64,000 bases of DNA from Paenibacillus rhizosphaerae (GCF_014192015.1 NZ_JACHXJ010000007.1:1-64000), one strand, 5' to 3'. Shown: positions 16,252 through 26,128, counted from the first letter of the stretch. Notes: generated from the sequence alone by a model not told the origin. A program made the numbers and translations.

Positions 16252-17601
16252 ATGAAAAAATATTTGGATATCCTTGCCGATATCGAACGAAAAATCAGCG
16301 AAGGGCAGTTCGAATCGGGTCAGAAGCTGCCTTCCGTCCGCAATGCGGCGAAGATGTACGGCTGCAGCGTCAGCACGGTTACACGGGCATACACGGAGCT
16401 GGAGAGCCGTCACATGATTTACTCGATCGCCCAAAGCGGCTACTATGTTGTGGAGAAACCGGGCAAAGGGCCCGCCGCTGCAGAGGGCGAGCAGATCGAT
16501 TTCGACTCGGCATCGCCCGATCCGGCCCTGTTTCCGTATTTGGATTTCCGGCACGCCTTGAACCAGGCCTTGGACACGTACCAGAGTCATTTGTTCACCT
16601 GCGGCGAAGCCGAAGGTCTGGAGATGCTCCGTCATACGCTCGTTTCCCATTTCGCGGAAGACCAGGTGTTTGCCCAAGAGGAGAGGATCATCGTCTCGGC
16701 GGGTGCGAACCAAGCGCTCGAAATATTAGCCAAAATGCCGTTCCCGAATGGGAAGTCTATCATCTTGGTCGAACAGCCCAGTTACGATATCTATTTACGA
16801 TATCTAGAGGCGGAGGGCATCCCGGTATGCGGCATTTCCCGGACGACGGCGGGCATTGATTTGCAACAATTGGAGGAGAAGTTCAAACACGGCCAGATCA
16901 AATTCTTCTACACCATGTCCAGGTATCACAGCCCGCTAGGGACTTCATTCAGCCGTGAAGAAAGAAAGGCGATTGCCCGGCTGGCCGGCAAATACGACGT
17001 TTATGTCGTGGAGGACGATTACATGGCCGATCTGGGTGAAGAACCGGGAGCAGATCCCATTTATGCCTATAGCGGCATGTCGCACGTCATTTATTTGAAA
17101 AGTTTCTCGAAAATAATATTCCCGGGGCTGCGGCTCGGGGCCGCCGTGCTGCCGGAGAAGCTGCTGAAGACGTTTTGCGAATACAAAAGATATGCCGACA
17201 CATCGCAGCTGTCCCAGGCAGCGCTTGAAGTATACATCAAAAGCGGTATGTATGAGCGGCACAAGCGAAAGATACGCAGCCAATATGCTGCCCGGATCCG
17301 CGAACTGAATGAGGCGGTTCTGCGGCATAATGGTTCAGGTCTGATCGATATCCCCCCTGTGTCCTCGGGGTTGTATGTTCCGTTCAAGCTGCCGAAAAGG
17401 GTCAACCTGGAACGCCTCGTTGAGCGGCTTGCCGCAAAGAAGATTCTCGTCGCTTCGAGCAAGCGGTTCTATTTATCGGACTATATGGAGCGGGAGAAGT
17501 TTTTAAGAATCAGCATTGCGCGGGCGCAGCCGGAACGGATTGAGGAGGGAGTTCGGGAGATCATCGGAGAAGTAAGCCGGGAGCTCAGATGCCTGGTATG
17601 A
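16252..17601 (+). CDS. MocR-type regulator (GntR helix-turn-helix fused to aminotransferase)
   Basis: Residues 1-70 form a GntR winged helix (SGQKLPSVRNAAKMYGCSVSTVTRAYTELE). About 90-445 is a fold-type I aminotransferase domain, with NQALEILAKM, VVEDDYMADLG and the PLP-lysine motif YLKSFSKIIFPGLRLG. MocR proteins sense PLP or an amino compound and switch neighbouring genes. It diverges from the nitroreductase gene. The aminotransferase part is usually regulatory and not enzymatic. Confidence 0.9.
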   Translation: MKKYLDILADIERKISEGQFESGQKLPSVRNAAKMYGCSVSTVTRAYTELESRHMIYSIAQSGYYVVEKPGKGPAAAEGEQIDFDSASPDPALFPYLDFRHALNQALDTYQSHLFTCGEAEGLEMLRHTLVSHFAEDQVFAQEERIIVSAGANQALEILAKMPFPNGKSIILVEQPSYDIYLRYLEAEGIPVCGISRTTAGIDLQQLEEKFKHGQIKFFYTMSRYHSPLGTSFSREERKAIARLAGKYDVYVVEDDYMADLGEEPGADPIYAYSGMSHVIYLKSFSKIIFPGLRLGAAVLPEKLLKTFCEYKRYADTSQLSQAALEVYIKSGMYERHKRKIRSQYAARIRELNEAVLRHNGSGLIDIPPVSSGLYVPFKLPKRVNLERLVERLAAKKILVASSKRFYLSDYMEREKFLRISIARAQPERIEEGVREIIGEVSRELRCLV

Positions 17602-17635
17602 TCTAAAAAAAGTGCATCAAGGCGGCATAGGGCAT

Positions 17636-17675
17636 AAAAAAGGCAGCAGGGCCGCCGCATGGGGTTCTGCTGCTT
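17636..17675 (-). terminator. Terminator of the leftward YqcI/YcgG gene
   Basis: Read leftward, AAGCAGCAG pairs with CTGCTGCCT and is followed by a T run. Confidence 0.7.
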
Positions 17676-17693
17676 GATCAAAATTTAACCGTT

Positions 17694-18440
17694 CTACTTC
17701 CCAGCCTGTTCCTTTATTGCCCGATGGAAGGGGCATCCGGCCGGCGAGGTGTCGTCATCCCGCAGAAAATACTGCTTGTATTCAAGATTTCCCTGCGATC
17801 CGTATGGCTTTAATTCCGGATGGGCCGGCGCGGTATCGTATGCGGCCAGGCGGGCACGGATCCGGGGAGCGATCTCAGCTGCTTTTTCAGGGTAAGCATT
17901 CCACTGGTCCAATACCCAGCGCGGCGTCAGAGCCAGCATGAAGTAGGGAAAGCTTCGGCTCTGACGGGACGTATGTGCCGGGGTGCCGCAGTAGACGAAA
18001 TACCGCTCGCCATCGCAGCAGAACTCCCACAGCGCCTGTTCCGGATCTTCCGGGATGTCCTCCGGCCACGGCGTACGATCCAAACGGCTGACCTGGTTCA
18101 GCAAGTTCCAGAATGCATCTTCATAGGCCAAGACGTCTCTGACGTTCTCCTCCGCCTCGAAAAAAACAACCAGGGAGGAGTAATCCCCGTAAGCACGAGA
18201 AGCTCTGCCATACTCGGCAATGATCTCCGCGAGCTCCGGTCCTGCCGAATCATCCCAAGGGCTGGGCGCAAAACCGAAACGGAGATGGCCGAGGGCGAAC
18301 GCCCGTGTGGCCGGAATGCAGGGGAACCTGGCTTCCCGGTCCGTCATCTTGGCCGCAAACCGCCGGCAGGCCTCTTTCTTCCAGGCTTCCAGAGGAAGCT
18401 CTTCATTTTCGATGTCCGTATACTGCATCAAAAGCGGCAT
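17694..18440 (-). CDS. YqcI/YcgG-family protein (GntA-like heme protein family)
   Basis: AAAGGAGGG precedes the ATG by 6 bases. The 248-residue cytoplasmic protein shows family landmarks: RFPCIPAT, DYSSLVVFFE, EDAFWNLLNQVSRLD, YFVYCGTPAHTSRQSRSFPYF and the C-terminal DDTSPAGCPFH. One characterised relative, GntA of guanitoxin biosynthesis, is a heme-dependent N-hydroxylase of an arginine derivative; most members have no assigned role. No biosynthetic partners are adjacent, so the function here is open. It is a single gene with its own terminator. Confidence 0.75.
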   Translation of the reverse strand: MPLLMQYTDIENEELPLEAWKKEACRRFAAKMTDREARFPCIPATRAFALGHLRFGFAPSPWDDSAGPELAEIIAEYGRASRAYGDYSSLVVFFEAEENVRDVLAYEDAFWNLLNQVSRLDRTPWPEDIPEDPEQALWEFCCDGERYFVYCGTPAHTSRQSRSFPYFMLALTPRWVLDQWNAYPEKAAEIAPRIRARLAAYDTAPAHPELKPYGSQGNLEYKQYFLRDDDTSPAGCPFHRAIKEQAGK

Positions 18441-18633
18441 GAACAGCCCTCCTTTTACCTACAGCATACGCCCATGGGCAAAAAGGTGACTGTGCAGGAG
18501 CCCATGCTTTAGCTGCATGCCCATGATGTTGGTTCCGGTCATGGCATGCTTTCAGGCAAAAATAAAGATTGAAGGCCCGGCTGTAACCCATTTACAATGA
18601 AACTATCTTCCAGGCCAAAGGAACGATGCATAG

Positions 18634-19449
18634 ATGACGACAACAACCTTGTGGAATCAAACGCTGCATCTGGTTTCTCATGCATATTTTGAGCGTAAGG
18701 AAAAGTTTGAAATGGATGTGGATTGTTACGCCGTCTGGGTGCTGTTTGCCGTAGAATCGGGCAAATTTTATTACCGGATCGGGGAGGAACGCGGAGAGGC
18801 GGGGGCCGGAGACTTGGTGTTCTGCCCGCCGGGGTTCACCTTTGAGCGGGAGATGGTGTCTCCACTAGCGCTTCACTATATCGGCTTTGAAATGGTGGGG
18901 GAAGAGCGGATGGGGCCTGTACTGCCGCCGCCGACGTATTTGTCGCGCCCGCTTGACAACAAACGTCTCGTTTCCAATTTTGCCTATTTGCGAAAGCTGC
19001 ATTTAGCGACAGAACCCCGGCATGTGCTGCGCAAGGACATGATCATGAACGACATCTGGCAGCTCGCCTGCGAGGTGTGGGAAAGAGAGCATCTCCATGA
19101 TGAGCAGCAGCTGCTGGCCGACTCGGACGATGTGCTGATGAACCGCGCGGCCGAATGGATTTACCAGAACGCGTACACCCCGTTCAGCATGAGGGAGCTG
19201 TCGGATTCGCTGAACCTCAGTCCCGTCCAGTTTACACGCCGGTTCCGGAAGTCGTTCCGGATCGCACCTTCGGACTTTGTCCGGTCTTTGCGCATCAGTA
19301 AAGTGGCCGAGCTGCTGCTGGATACCGATATGACGCTGGACCAGATTGCCACCTGCTGCGGATATGAGAACGGCTTGTATCTAAGCCGTGTGTTCTCCAA
19401 AAATATGGGCATGAGCCCATCCAAATACCGTGAGCAGAACCGGGTATAA
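18634..19449 (+). CDS. AraC-family regulator with cupin-type sensor
   Basis: The 271-residue protein has an AraC_binding cupin (about 20-110, AGDLVFCPPGFTFERE) and a C-terminal double helix-turn-helix (about 170-268, FSMRELSDSLNLSPVQFTRRFRKSFRIAPSDF and GYENGLYLSRVFSKNMGMSPSKYR). It is an orphan: the upstream gene diverges, the downstream gene converges, and no transporter or enzyme shares its transcript. Its target may be distant. AAAGGAAC is the likely ribosome site. Confidence 0.85.
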   Translation: MTTTTLWNQTLHLVSHAYFERKEKFEMDVDCYAVWVLFAVESGKFYYRIGEERGEAGAGDLVFCPPGFTFEREMVSPLALHYIGFEMVGEERMGPVLPPPTYLSRPLDNKRLVSNFAYLRKLHLATEPRHVLRKDMIMNDIWQLACEVWEREHLHDEQQLLADSDDVLMNRAAEWIYQNAYTPFSMRELSDSLNLSPVQFTRRFRKSFRIAPSDFVRSLRISKVAELLLDTDMTLDQIATCCGYENGLYLSRVFSKNMGMSPSKYREQNRV

Positions 19450-19554
19450 CCGGGCTCTGGTGTCCTTGTGAGGGAAGACAGGGCAAGGCGCCGGCGTCCG
19501 GTCGATTATGCATGCCGGTGATTACAGGCGCCCCGCTGTCCGCGTCCCGGCCTG

Positions 19555-20142
19555 CTAGCCCCCGGTCACTTCCAAATGCTTGATACAGTCGTAGAGCGAA
19601 TAGGTCCAGGCAGTATCATTCAGAACGATGGTCGTAACGGAAGTGTTGCGCAGCTTGACGCCCGTCGACTCATCCTGCATCAGTTCTTTTAAGGTTTGCC
19701 CCAGAAAATAGCCGTGCGTGACGGCGAGAATTTTCTGTCCCGGAAATCTGGCGGCCATCTCTTCCACAAAGCTTCGGCCGCGGGCCCGCATCATCTCATC
19801 CGTTTCCTGCTTCATGTCCAGCTCGTGCCAACGGGCTCCCCAGCGTTGGACCCTTTCCGCTTCGGTCGTATCGGCGATCTTGCCGCGGTCCATCTCGCGC
19901 AGACGCACATCGTAGAAATCGACCGGCTTCTTGATTTCGGCCGCGATGATGTCGGCCGTCTCCCGGGCGCGCCGCAGGTCGCTGGAAATAAACAGATCCC
20001 AATGCTCCCCGGCCAACCGCTTGGCCACCAGCGCAGCCTGCGTTCTTCCGGTTTCGTTCAGCGGATTTTGCGTATGCCCCTGCGCCCTGTTCTCGATATT
20101 ATGATCGGTTATTCCATGCCTGACAAACGTAATTGATGTCAC
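19555..20142 (-). CDS. Histidine phosphatase (phosphoglycerate-mutase-like)
   Basis: The start is a GTG at 20142, 8 bases after AGGAGG. The 195-residue product carries the phosphohistidine motif VRHG (7-10), the RARET segment that binds phosphate, the acidic residue in RLREMDRG, and the second His in LAVTHGYF. It is a 2H-type cytoplasmic phosphatase of the PhoE/GpmB group; the substrate may be a phosphosugar or a broad set. It is 63 bp from, and downstream of, the MBL-fold gene on the same strand. Confidence 0.88.
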   Translation of the reverse strand: MTSITFVRHGITDHNIENRAQGHTQNPLNETGRTQAALVAKRLAGEHWDLFISSDLRRARETADIIAAEIKKPVDFYDVRLREMDRGKIADTTEAERVQRWGARWHELDMKQETDEMMRARGRSFVEEMAARFPGQKILAVTHGYFLGQTLKELMQDESTGVKLRNTSVTTIVLNDTAWTYSLYDCIKHLEVTGG

Positions 20143-20205
20143 CGATTTGTCCTCCTAAGCTTTTCTCCGATTATAATCCAACCATACCATGAATGAGCCC
20201 GAATC

Positions 20206-21618
20206 TCACCGATTTACGCCGCTTGCTGCGGCCTCCAGGATGGAAGAGACCGACACCGTTTCTCCTTTTACCGGAAAATAAGGCTTTACGCCCCGGGTGT
20301 CCTGCGATTCCGGGAACCGGCTGTGCAGGGTAATGACGGTTTTCGGCGCAATGCTGCCGATCAGGCTGGCGAGCGCCTCGGGATGGGCGTGTCCGCCATT
20401 GGACAGGGAAAGGCCGGTAATCGCGTAGGCGTTCAGAAACTTGGATACGGCAGCATGCTCGATTTTGACGCTGTAGTCCGATTGAATAAAATGCGATTGA
20501 CCCTGCAGGCCTCCCAGATTCTCCAATTCAATCATATGCGCAAGGTCCGGAAATTTGAATAAATACACCATTTCTGGCTTACGCCCGGCCACTTCTTCCA
20601 AAGAGACGGCGGGGTACGGCACCTCCATGCCTTCGGCCATGGTGGCATCGATGACTTGAACGGGAACGTCAAGCGCCGGATGTCCATGGAGCACCCGCAC
20701 GCCTTCCCGGTTTGCCGTATGCCAGACGGCGGCAAGCGACGCCTCCATCACGATGCTTTTTCCTTGGTCTGCGGCGATCGCGATCATGTCGGCCATCCGC
20801 TCTAAATCCCGCGGCGACATCTGCAGATACAACAGCCCTTTTGCTTCGCGAACGATCTCCGCGAACGAGGCAAGCAGGGCCGATTCCGTGATCTGCAGCG
20901 GAACGGTGGAGGGTTCGGATGTAAGGCGCGTCCCTTCCGTAATGAGCACGTCGATCGGTTTGCTCTGGCACAGCCGGATGAAACGGTCGATCTTATCCGG
21001 ATGCTTGCCCTGCCGGCGCCAGTCCCCCGTATACGCAATTCTATGGGTGCCGTCGTCGATGATGATGCCGGATGCGCCGGTCGCATTGTGATCCATCTCG
21101 ACAACCTGCATCGTAAACGCTCCGAAATCGATCACGGTCAGGTCGCCGCAGGTTGTGATCTCGGTCCGGGTATCTTTGCTGTGGCGGCCCGCCACCATGC
21201 CGCGGAACAAGGAATGCGAATCATGGCTCATATATACGGGGAGATCCGGATGCGCAAAGGGAAGCAGCGCCATATGGTCCGTGTGCATATGTCCAATATA
21301 GAGATGAATCCGGTCATAGTTCGGAAATTCCCGGTTTCCCCAGACCCGCCGAACCGCGGCCCAATCCAGGCCTTCGATCTGCTCAGCATCGTACAGCTCC
21401 GGCAGCGGGGCGGTCATGCCACCCAGCAAAAACTGGCGCAGCTCGCGACCGGGGGTCGCATTCACCGGTTCAAACAGCGTTACCTGGGTCGGAAACAGCA
21501 GACTGCTGTGCTCGACGCCAAAGTCGAACAACAGCCCCTGTTTTCCTTTGCCGTACAGAACCTGCACGCCTCCTGATTTGCCTACTCCGCCAAAAAAAGT
21601 CAATTGTGCTTCCTGCAA
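20206..21618 (-). CDS. MBL-fold metallo-hydrolase, beta-CASP/RNase J-like layout
   Basis: The start is a TTG, 8 bases after AGGAGG. The 470-residue protein has the dizinc motif HMHTDH (110-115), then DHNATGASGI and YTGDW, the order of an MBL core. A middle insertion of about 230-400 contains repeated helices as in beta-CASP enzymes. The C-terminal SNGGHAHPEALASLIGSIAPKTVITLHS resembles the RNase J motif region. However, it is shorter than RNase J and sits 80 bp after a FAD oxidoreductase, opposite a sugar ABC operon. A small-molecule lactonase or phosphodiesterase role is equally possible. Confidence 0.78.
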   Translation of the reverse strand: MQEAQLTFFGGVGKSGGVQVLYGKGKQGLLFDFGVEHSSLLFPTQVTLFEPVNATPGRELRQFLLGGMTAPLPELYDAEQIEGLDWAAVRRVWGNREFPNYDRIHLYIGHMHTDHMALLPFAHPDLPVYMSHDSHSLFRGMVAGRHSKDTRTEITTCGDLTVIDFGAFTMQVVEMDHNATGASGIIIDDGTHRIAYTGDWRRQGKHPDKIDRFIRLCQSKPIDVLITEGTRLTSEPSTVPLQITESALLASFAEIVREAKGLLYLQMSPRDLERMADMIAIAADQGKSIVMEASLAAVWHTANREGVRVLHGHPALDVPVQVIDATMAEGMEVPYPAVSLEEVAGRKPEMVYLFKFPDLAHMIELENLGGLQGQSHFIQSDYSVKIEHAAVSKFLNAYAITGLSLSNGGHAHPEALASLIGSIAPKTVITLHSRFPESQDTRGVKPYFPVKGETVSVSSILEAAASGVNR

Positions 21619-21698
21619 CGTGATCGCCTCCTGTGTGGATATTCAGCTAAAAGGATGGAGGGGGCCGGCGTGTCGCTCCGGCTCCCTTCACCACATCA

Positions 21699-23111
21699 TC
21701 ATTTCGTCGTCCCGCTTGCCGCGCCAACGTCCTCTAACGAAAGGATGGCGCCGTGTTCTCTGAGCTTTTGCCGGATGATCCGGACATCGACATCTTCCGG
21801 AGAGATGCGCTGTTTTGCAGCCAAGGCGGCGCCGATGCCCACGCCTTCGCCGACGGCCATGCAGGTGGGCATGACCCGGGAAGAGCCGAAGACGACGGGG
21901 TCGACGCTGATGCAGCGGCCGCTGAGCATTAGCCGTTTCACGTCTTTGGCGATCGTCGCCCCGTATGTGATGCCGTAAGGGCCGGCCAGCGAACGGATAA
22001 CGGTCGAGTCGCCCGAACCGCTGTGAATGTCGATAATATAGGAGCCGAGCGCGATCGTGTCATCCGGAATGATACCGTTCACGGCCGCATCTTCGCGGAT
22101 CATCTGCTTGCCCATGATCCGTCTCGTTTCACGGATACCCAGAAACGGGGCAATCGAGGACAAATAGATGTGCTCAAACCCCGGGACGTGCTCGCGCAGC
22201 ATGTCGATCAGGGGGAGGATCTGCAGATGCGATTCGATCTCGCCCCGGCTTAACTCCTCGACCTTTGTCCCATCAAAATTCAGGATGCGGATGCAGTTCA
22301 GGGCAATGTACCCCTCTCTGGGCAGATTGATATAGATGATTGTATCGCGGCTGATCGGGCATTTGCCTTCCTGCCGGAGCCTGGAAACCGTATTTTTCAA
22401 GCCGACGAACACGTGATTCTCGCTGGCCCGCAGAAACTCCGCCGTATAGCCGGGGCGGATCTTCATCGAAGATCCGTGCCGGAGCTCCTCCGGATGATTC
22501 CCGAGGAAATCCATGAACCGTTCAAGATCGAAGCCGCCGACTGTAAACATAAGGGTAGGCGGCTGGGTTTCCCCGTTCGCGTACTGCCCTTTCTCAAACG
22601 CGGCACCCGCCATATATGCGACGTCGCCGTCCCCGGTCGCATCGATGAATACATCGGCGAAAACCTCCATTTCCCGGCCTTTTCCCTTTAAGATAACGGA
22701 TTTCAGTTCACCATCCTTCACGTTCGTTCCGATGATTTCACAGTGCAGCAGGGGCTGTACCCCGTACTGTTTGATTTTTTCAAAAATGACGATTTTCATC
22801 AAGCTGGGATCGATGACCGTCGTCGAATTGTGCAGCGGGCATTCCCGGTGTCCGAAGGAACCGCCAAGCAGGGTCAAGCGGTCGACGATTTCCTGCGGCA
22901 GGCCGCGGGTGACCTGGCGTCCCTGGGCATCCAGGAAGGCCAGCAAAGGCAGTCCGATCGTCATGTTTCCGCCCAAGAAGCCCTGTCGGTCCACGATCAT
23001 GGTCTGCGCTCCTTCCCGTGCGGCTGCAATGGCTGCCCCGACGCCTCCGGCCCCGCCTCCAAGGACAAGCACCTGTGTTCTGATGACTTCGCGTTGCAAT
23101 TGGCTTTCCAT
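21699..23111 (-). CDS. FAD-dependent oxidoreductase (FAD_oxidored family)
   Basis: The 470-residue protein has an N-terminal dinucleotide site VLVLGGGAGGVGAAIAAARE (about 14-33), then GGNMTIGLP. DVFIDATGDGDVAYMAGA follows at about 160, and the C-terminal CMAVGEGVGIGAALAAK closes the FAD domain. This arrangement is PF12831, a family common in Paenibacillus sugar loci but with few known substrates. It heads a leftward operon with the MBL-fold gene and diverges from a sugar ABC operon. Oxidation of an imported glycoside is a reasonable guess. Confidence 0.82.
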   Translation of the reverse strand: MESQLQREVIRTQVLVLGGGAGGVGAAIAAAREGAQTMIVDRQGFLGGNMTIGLPLLAFLDAQGRQVTRGLPQEIVDRLTLLGGSFGHRECPLHNSTTVIDPSLMKIVIFEKIKQYGVQPLLHCEIIGTNVKDGELKSVILKGKGREMEVFADVFIDATGDGDVAYMAGAAFEKGQYANGETQPPTLMFTVGGFDLERFMDFLGNHPEELRHGSSMKIRPGYTAEFLRASENHVFVGLKNTVSRLRQEGKCPISRDTIIYINLPREGYIALNCIRILNFDGTKVEELSRGEIESHLQILPLIDMLREHVPGFEHIYLSSIAPFLGIRETRRIMGKQMIREDAAVNGIIPDDTIALGSYIIDIHSGSGDSTVIRSLAGPYGITYGATIAKDVKRLMLSGRCISVDPVVFGSSRVMPTCMAVGEGVGIGAALAAKQRISPEDVDVRIIRQKLREHGAILSLEDVGAASGTTK

Positions 23112-23196
23112 ATAACCCCTACTTTCTCATTGAATCTCCGCGGATGAACACGGCCCACTAAGCCATGCACCGCTTAAGAAGCGTGAATTGGTTTTC

Positions 23197-23202
23197 ATTA
23201 TA
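23197..23202 (-). promoter_or_regulatory. -10 element of the FAD oxidoreductase operon
   Basis: A perfect TATAAT on the minus strand, with TGTTCA 17 bp upstream as a poor -35. The 356-bp divergent region 23112-23467 otherwise holds no gene. Confidence 0.5.
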
Positions 23203-23215
23203 CGAGGGGCGAAGA

Positions 23216-23229
23216 TGCATGAACATGCA
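23216..23229. promoter_or_regulatory. Palindrome in the divergent FAD-oxidoreductase/ABC promoter region
   Basis: TGCATG-AA-CATGCA is a perfect inverted repeat overlapping the -35 region of the leftward promoter. Further ACATG boxes occur at about 23402-23440 near the ABC start. It is a candidate regulator site; the regulator is unknown. Confidence 0.4.
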
Positions 23230-23467
23230 GTAATCCTTCATTTGGGATGCACTTTGTTTCAGAGATGGGAACCGGGAGGAGACAACATTCGGCATGCTTT
23301 TCCAAAATTTGACGATCCGTCAACAAGGCCCTGACTTTGCTGAAACAAAATACATGTACAGTAAAAGAGCGTGCATGGACTCATCCGAGCGGAGGTTGCT
23401 AACATGTGGGTGAAAGCTTTCCAACATGTTGTTCATGTCAAAACAAGCCTTGAGGAGGAATACGATC

Positions 23468-25078
23468 GTGAACATGCGTAACAAACGTGCAGGTTCCATG
23501 GCGGCCGTGTTAAGCGCCATCCTGCTGCTGGCTGGCTGTTCCGGGGGCGGCGATTCAAAAGGCGCATCCGCGGGCTTCCATGAGACGGGGCTGCCGATTG
23601 TCGATAAGCCGATATCCCTGACCATTGCCGGTACTTACGATGAACGAACAGGAACGAATTGGAATGAGCTTGAGACGATTAAGGAAATCAACGAAGGGAC
23701 CAATGTCCAGATTAAGTGGAACCTCAGCCCGGGCACCGATTGGGCGACAAAGCGCAACCTGATTATCGCCAGCGGCGATCTTCCCGACGTGCTGCTGGAG
23801 CTCAGCAGCTCGCAGGTCGTGACGGGAGGCGCGGACGGCATGTTTATTCCGCTGGAGGATCTCATCGAGAAATACGCGCCGAATTTGACGGATTTTCTGA
23901 ACAAATACCCCGAAGTCCGGCAGGCGATCACAGCTCCGGACGGGCATATTTACTCCCTGCCGATGGCGAATATGTCGGAGTATAAGCATGCCGACGGGAA
24001 CACGCTGTGGGTGAACAAGGAATGGCTGAAGAAGGTCGGTTTGGAGATGCCGAAGACGACGGAGGAGCTCACGAAGGCTCTCGAGGCATTCAAAACGATG
24101 GACATGGACGGAGACGGCAATCCGAATAACGAAATTCCGCTGACCGGCGTCTTCGGCGACGCGCAGTACGGGTTCGGCTACCTGTTCGGTTCCTTCAATA
24201 CGATAGACGAAACCTTTATTGTGCAGGATGACAAGGTGGTATTCGTCAGAGCGACGGAGGAGTTCAAAAATACGGTCAAATACCTGCACTCGCTGTATGA
24301 AAAAGGGCTGATCGATCCGGACAGCATGACGCAAAACTCCACCCAGCTGATCGCCAAGATATCCTCCGGCAAAAAGGCTTCGGTCGGAGCGTTCTTCGCC
24401 TGGAGCGCCGACCAGATCACCAACGCGGACTACCGGTGGGATTACGGCTCGCCGATGATTCCGCTCGCCGGGCCGGACGGCTCCCAGATCACCCCGCGCA
24501 ACAATTTGCAGATGACTCCAGGCATGTTCGTCATCACAAAGGTCAACCCATACCCCGAGGCGACGATGAGATGGGTCGACCGGGCTTATGAGCCGGAGAT
24601 GTCCATGAAGCTTCGCGAGGGTCCGAACCGTCTGAAGAAGCTGGCTGACGGCACGTATGACACCATCCCGAATCCGGACAACTATACGGCCGGCGAATGG
24701 AAGGTCAAAGAGACGCCTTACAATGACTTTGTCTACGGTTTCTCACAGGAAATGCGCGACAAGCAGATTCTGCCGAAAGCGGAGCCCGGGCAGCTGGATC
24801 CCGATTTTGACGAGTGGTACGAAGCTCTGGTTCCGTATATGAAGCCTTGGGTGTACCCGAATATTATGTTCACGGACGCGCAGTACAAGAGCATCGAGCA
24901 GTATCAGACGGATATCAAAACGTACACGGATAAAATGGAAGCCCAATGGATCGCCAAAGGCGGCATCGACGAAGAGTGGAATACTTACCTGGAGACGCTG
25001 AACAAGATGGGGCTGAGCGATTATACGAAGGTCTACCAGGACGGTTACGATACCAATAAAGCGAACCTGGCCAAATAG
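23468..25078 (+). CDS. Extracellular sugar-binding lipoprotein of ABC system 1 (LplA-like)
   Basis: I place the start at GTG 23468, 9 bases after GAGGAGG; the ATG at 23474 is possible. The lipobox LLAGC puts the lipidated Cys at residue 24. The rest of the 536-residue protein is a family 1 solute-binding domain of the long LplA/YtcQ type, with LIIASGDLPDVLLE, APDGHIYSLPMAN and MDMDGDGNPNNEIPLT, the last a calcium-loop-like stretch. It captures oligosaccharide outside the membrane for the two permeases that follow. The sugar is unknown. No ATPase is encoded here; such systems borrow MsmX-type ATPases. Confidence 0.9.
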   Translation: MNMRNKRAGSMAAVLSAILLLAGCSGGGDSKGASAGFHETGLPIVDKPISLTIAGTYDERTGTNWNELETIKEINEGTNVQIKWNLSPGTDWATKRNLIIASGDLPDVLLELSSSQVVTGGADGMFIPLEDLIEKYAPNLTDFLNKYPEVRQAITAPDGHIYSLPMANMSEYKHADGNTLWVNKEWLKKVGLEMPKTTEELTKALEAFKTMDMDGDGNPNNEIPLTGVFGDAQYGFGYLFGSFNTIDETFIVQDDKVVFVRATEEFKNTVKYLHSLYEKGLIDPDSMTQNSTQLIAKISSGKKASVGAFFAWSADQITNADYRWDYGSPMIPLAGPDGSQITPRNNLQMTPGMFVITKVNPYPEATMRWVDRAYEPEMSMKLREGPNRLKKLADGTYDTIPNPDNYTAGEWKVKETPYNDFVYGFSQEMRDKQILPKAEPGQLDPDFDEWYEALVPYMKPWVYPNIMFTDAQYKSIEQYQTDIKTYTDKMEAQWIAKGGIDEEWNTYLETLNKMGLSDYTKVYQDGYDTNKANLAK

Positions 25079-25147
25079 AAAAACTGCCCCCAACTTCCGT
25101 TATCGAGCGAGTTGATGGCCCCGCGTAACGTAAAGGACGGTTGATAA

Positions 25148-26116
25148 ATGATGAACACCAAACTCGAAAGGACGGCGCTCGCACAGCTGAAGACGCCCGC
25201 GAAACCGAAGGCCGCTTCGCTGTGGCATCGGGTCATCCGCAACTGGCAGCTCTACGTTTTGCTGCTGCCACTATTGCTGCATTTCGCAATTTTTCAGTAT
25301 GCGCCGATGTACGGTCTTCAGATCGCTTTTAAAAATTTTCGCGCCATTGACGGGATCTGGGGGAGCCCGTGGGTTGGCTTTGACCATTTCGAGCGCTTCT
25401 TCCGGTCCTACCAATTCTGGAATACGCTCCAAAATACGCTGCTGATCAATCTGTACGACCTGGTCTTTGCCTTCCCGATCGCGATCCTGTTCGCGCTCAT
25501 GCTGAATCAGGTCGCCCGGCTCCGCTTCAAGAAATGGGTGCAGACCATTACTTACGCTCCGCACTTTATCTCGACCGTGGTATTAGTCGGTATGCTGTAT
25601 ATTTTTTTAAATCCGCGGACAGGGATGATCAACAATTGGATCGACCTCTTCGGCGGGGAACGGATCAATTTTTTCGGAGAAGCAGCCTGGTTTAAACCGA
25701 TGTACGTCATCTCGGAGATCTGGCAGACGACGGGCTGGAGCGCGATCATCTATTTGGCCGCCTTGACGTCCGTTGATCCGCAGCTGCATGAAGCCGCGAT
25801 TATGGACGGGGCCAGTAAACTTCAAAGGGTGCGGCATATCGACGTGCCCACGATTATGCCTGTCATCATGATCATGCTCATCCTCAAGATGGGACACTTC
25901 GCCTCCCTGGGCTTCTCGAAAGTGCTGCTGATGCAAAATTCCTTGAATATCGATTCGTCGGAAGTGATTCAAACCTATGTATACAAAACCGGCTTGGTCG
26001 GCGCGCAGTACAGCTACTCGGCGGCGATCGGTCTGTTCGACAACCTCATCAATTTTACCCTGCTGCTGACGATGAACCAGCTCGCCAAAAAATTGAAGCA
26101 GCAAAGCTTGTTCTAG
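25148..26116 (+). CDS. ABC sugar permease 1, LplB-type
   Basis: The 322-residue membrane protein has six predicted helices. It shows the opening LLLPLLLHFAIFQYAPMYGLQIAFKNF typical of LplB/YteP permeases and the ATPase-contacting EAA loop EAAIMDGASKLQRVRHIDVP. It pairs with the YtcP-type permease 12 bp downstream to form the channel for the binding protein upstream. AAAGGA is upstream of the start. Confidence 0.92.
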   Translation: MMNTKLERTALAQLKTPAKPKAASLWHRVIRNWQLYVLLLPLLLHFAIFQYAPMYGLQIAFKNFRAIDGIWGSPWVGFDHFERFFRSYQFWNTLQNTLLINLYDLVFAFPIAILFALMLNQVARLRFKKWVQTITYAPHFISTVVLVGMLYIFLNPRTGMINNWIDLFGGERINFFGEAAWFKPMYVISEIWQTTGWSAIIYLAALTSVDPQLHEAAIMDGASKLQRVRHIDVPTIMPVIMIMLILKMGHFASLGFSKVLLMQNSLNIDSSEVIQTYVYKTGLVGAQYSYSAAIGLFDNLINFTLLLTMNQLAKKLKQQSLF

Positions 26117-26128
26117 GAGGGAGCGCTC

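Noticed and set aside
20206..21618. Calling the MBL protein RNase J
   Set aside because: It is shorter than RNase J, its HMHTDH context differs, and its operon is metabolic.
23410..23424. GTGAAAGCTTTCCA as a cre site
   Set aside because: It lacks the central CG of the CcpA consensus.
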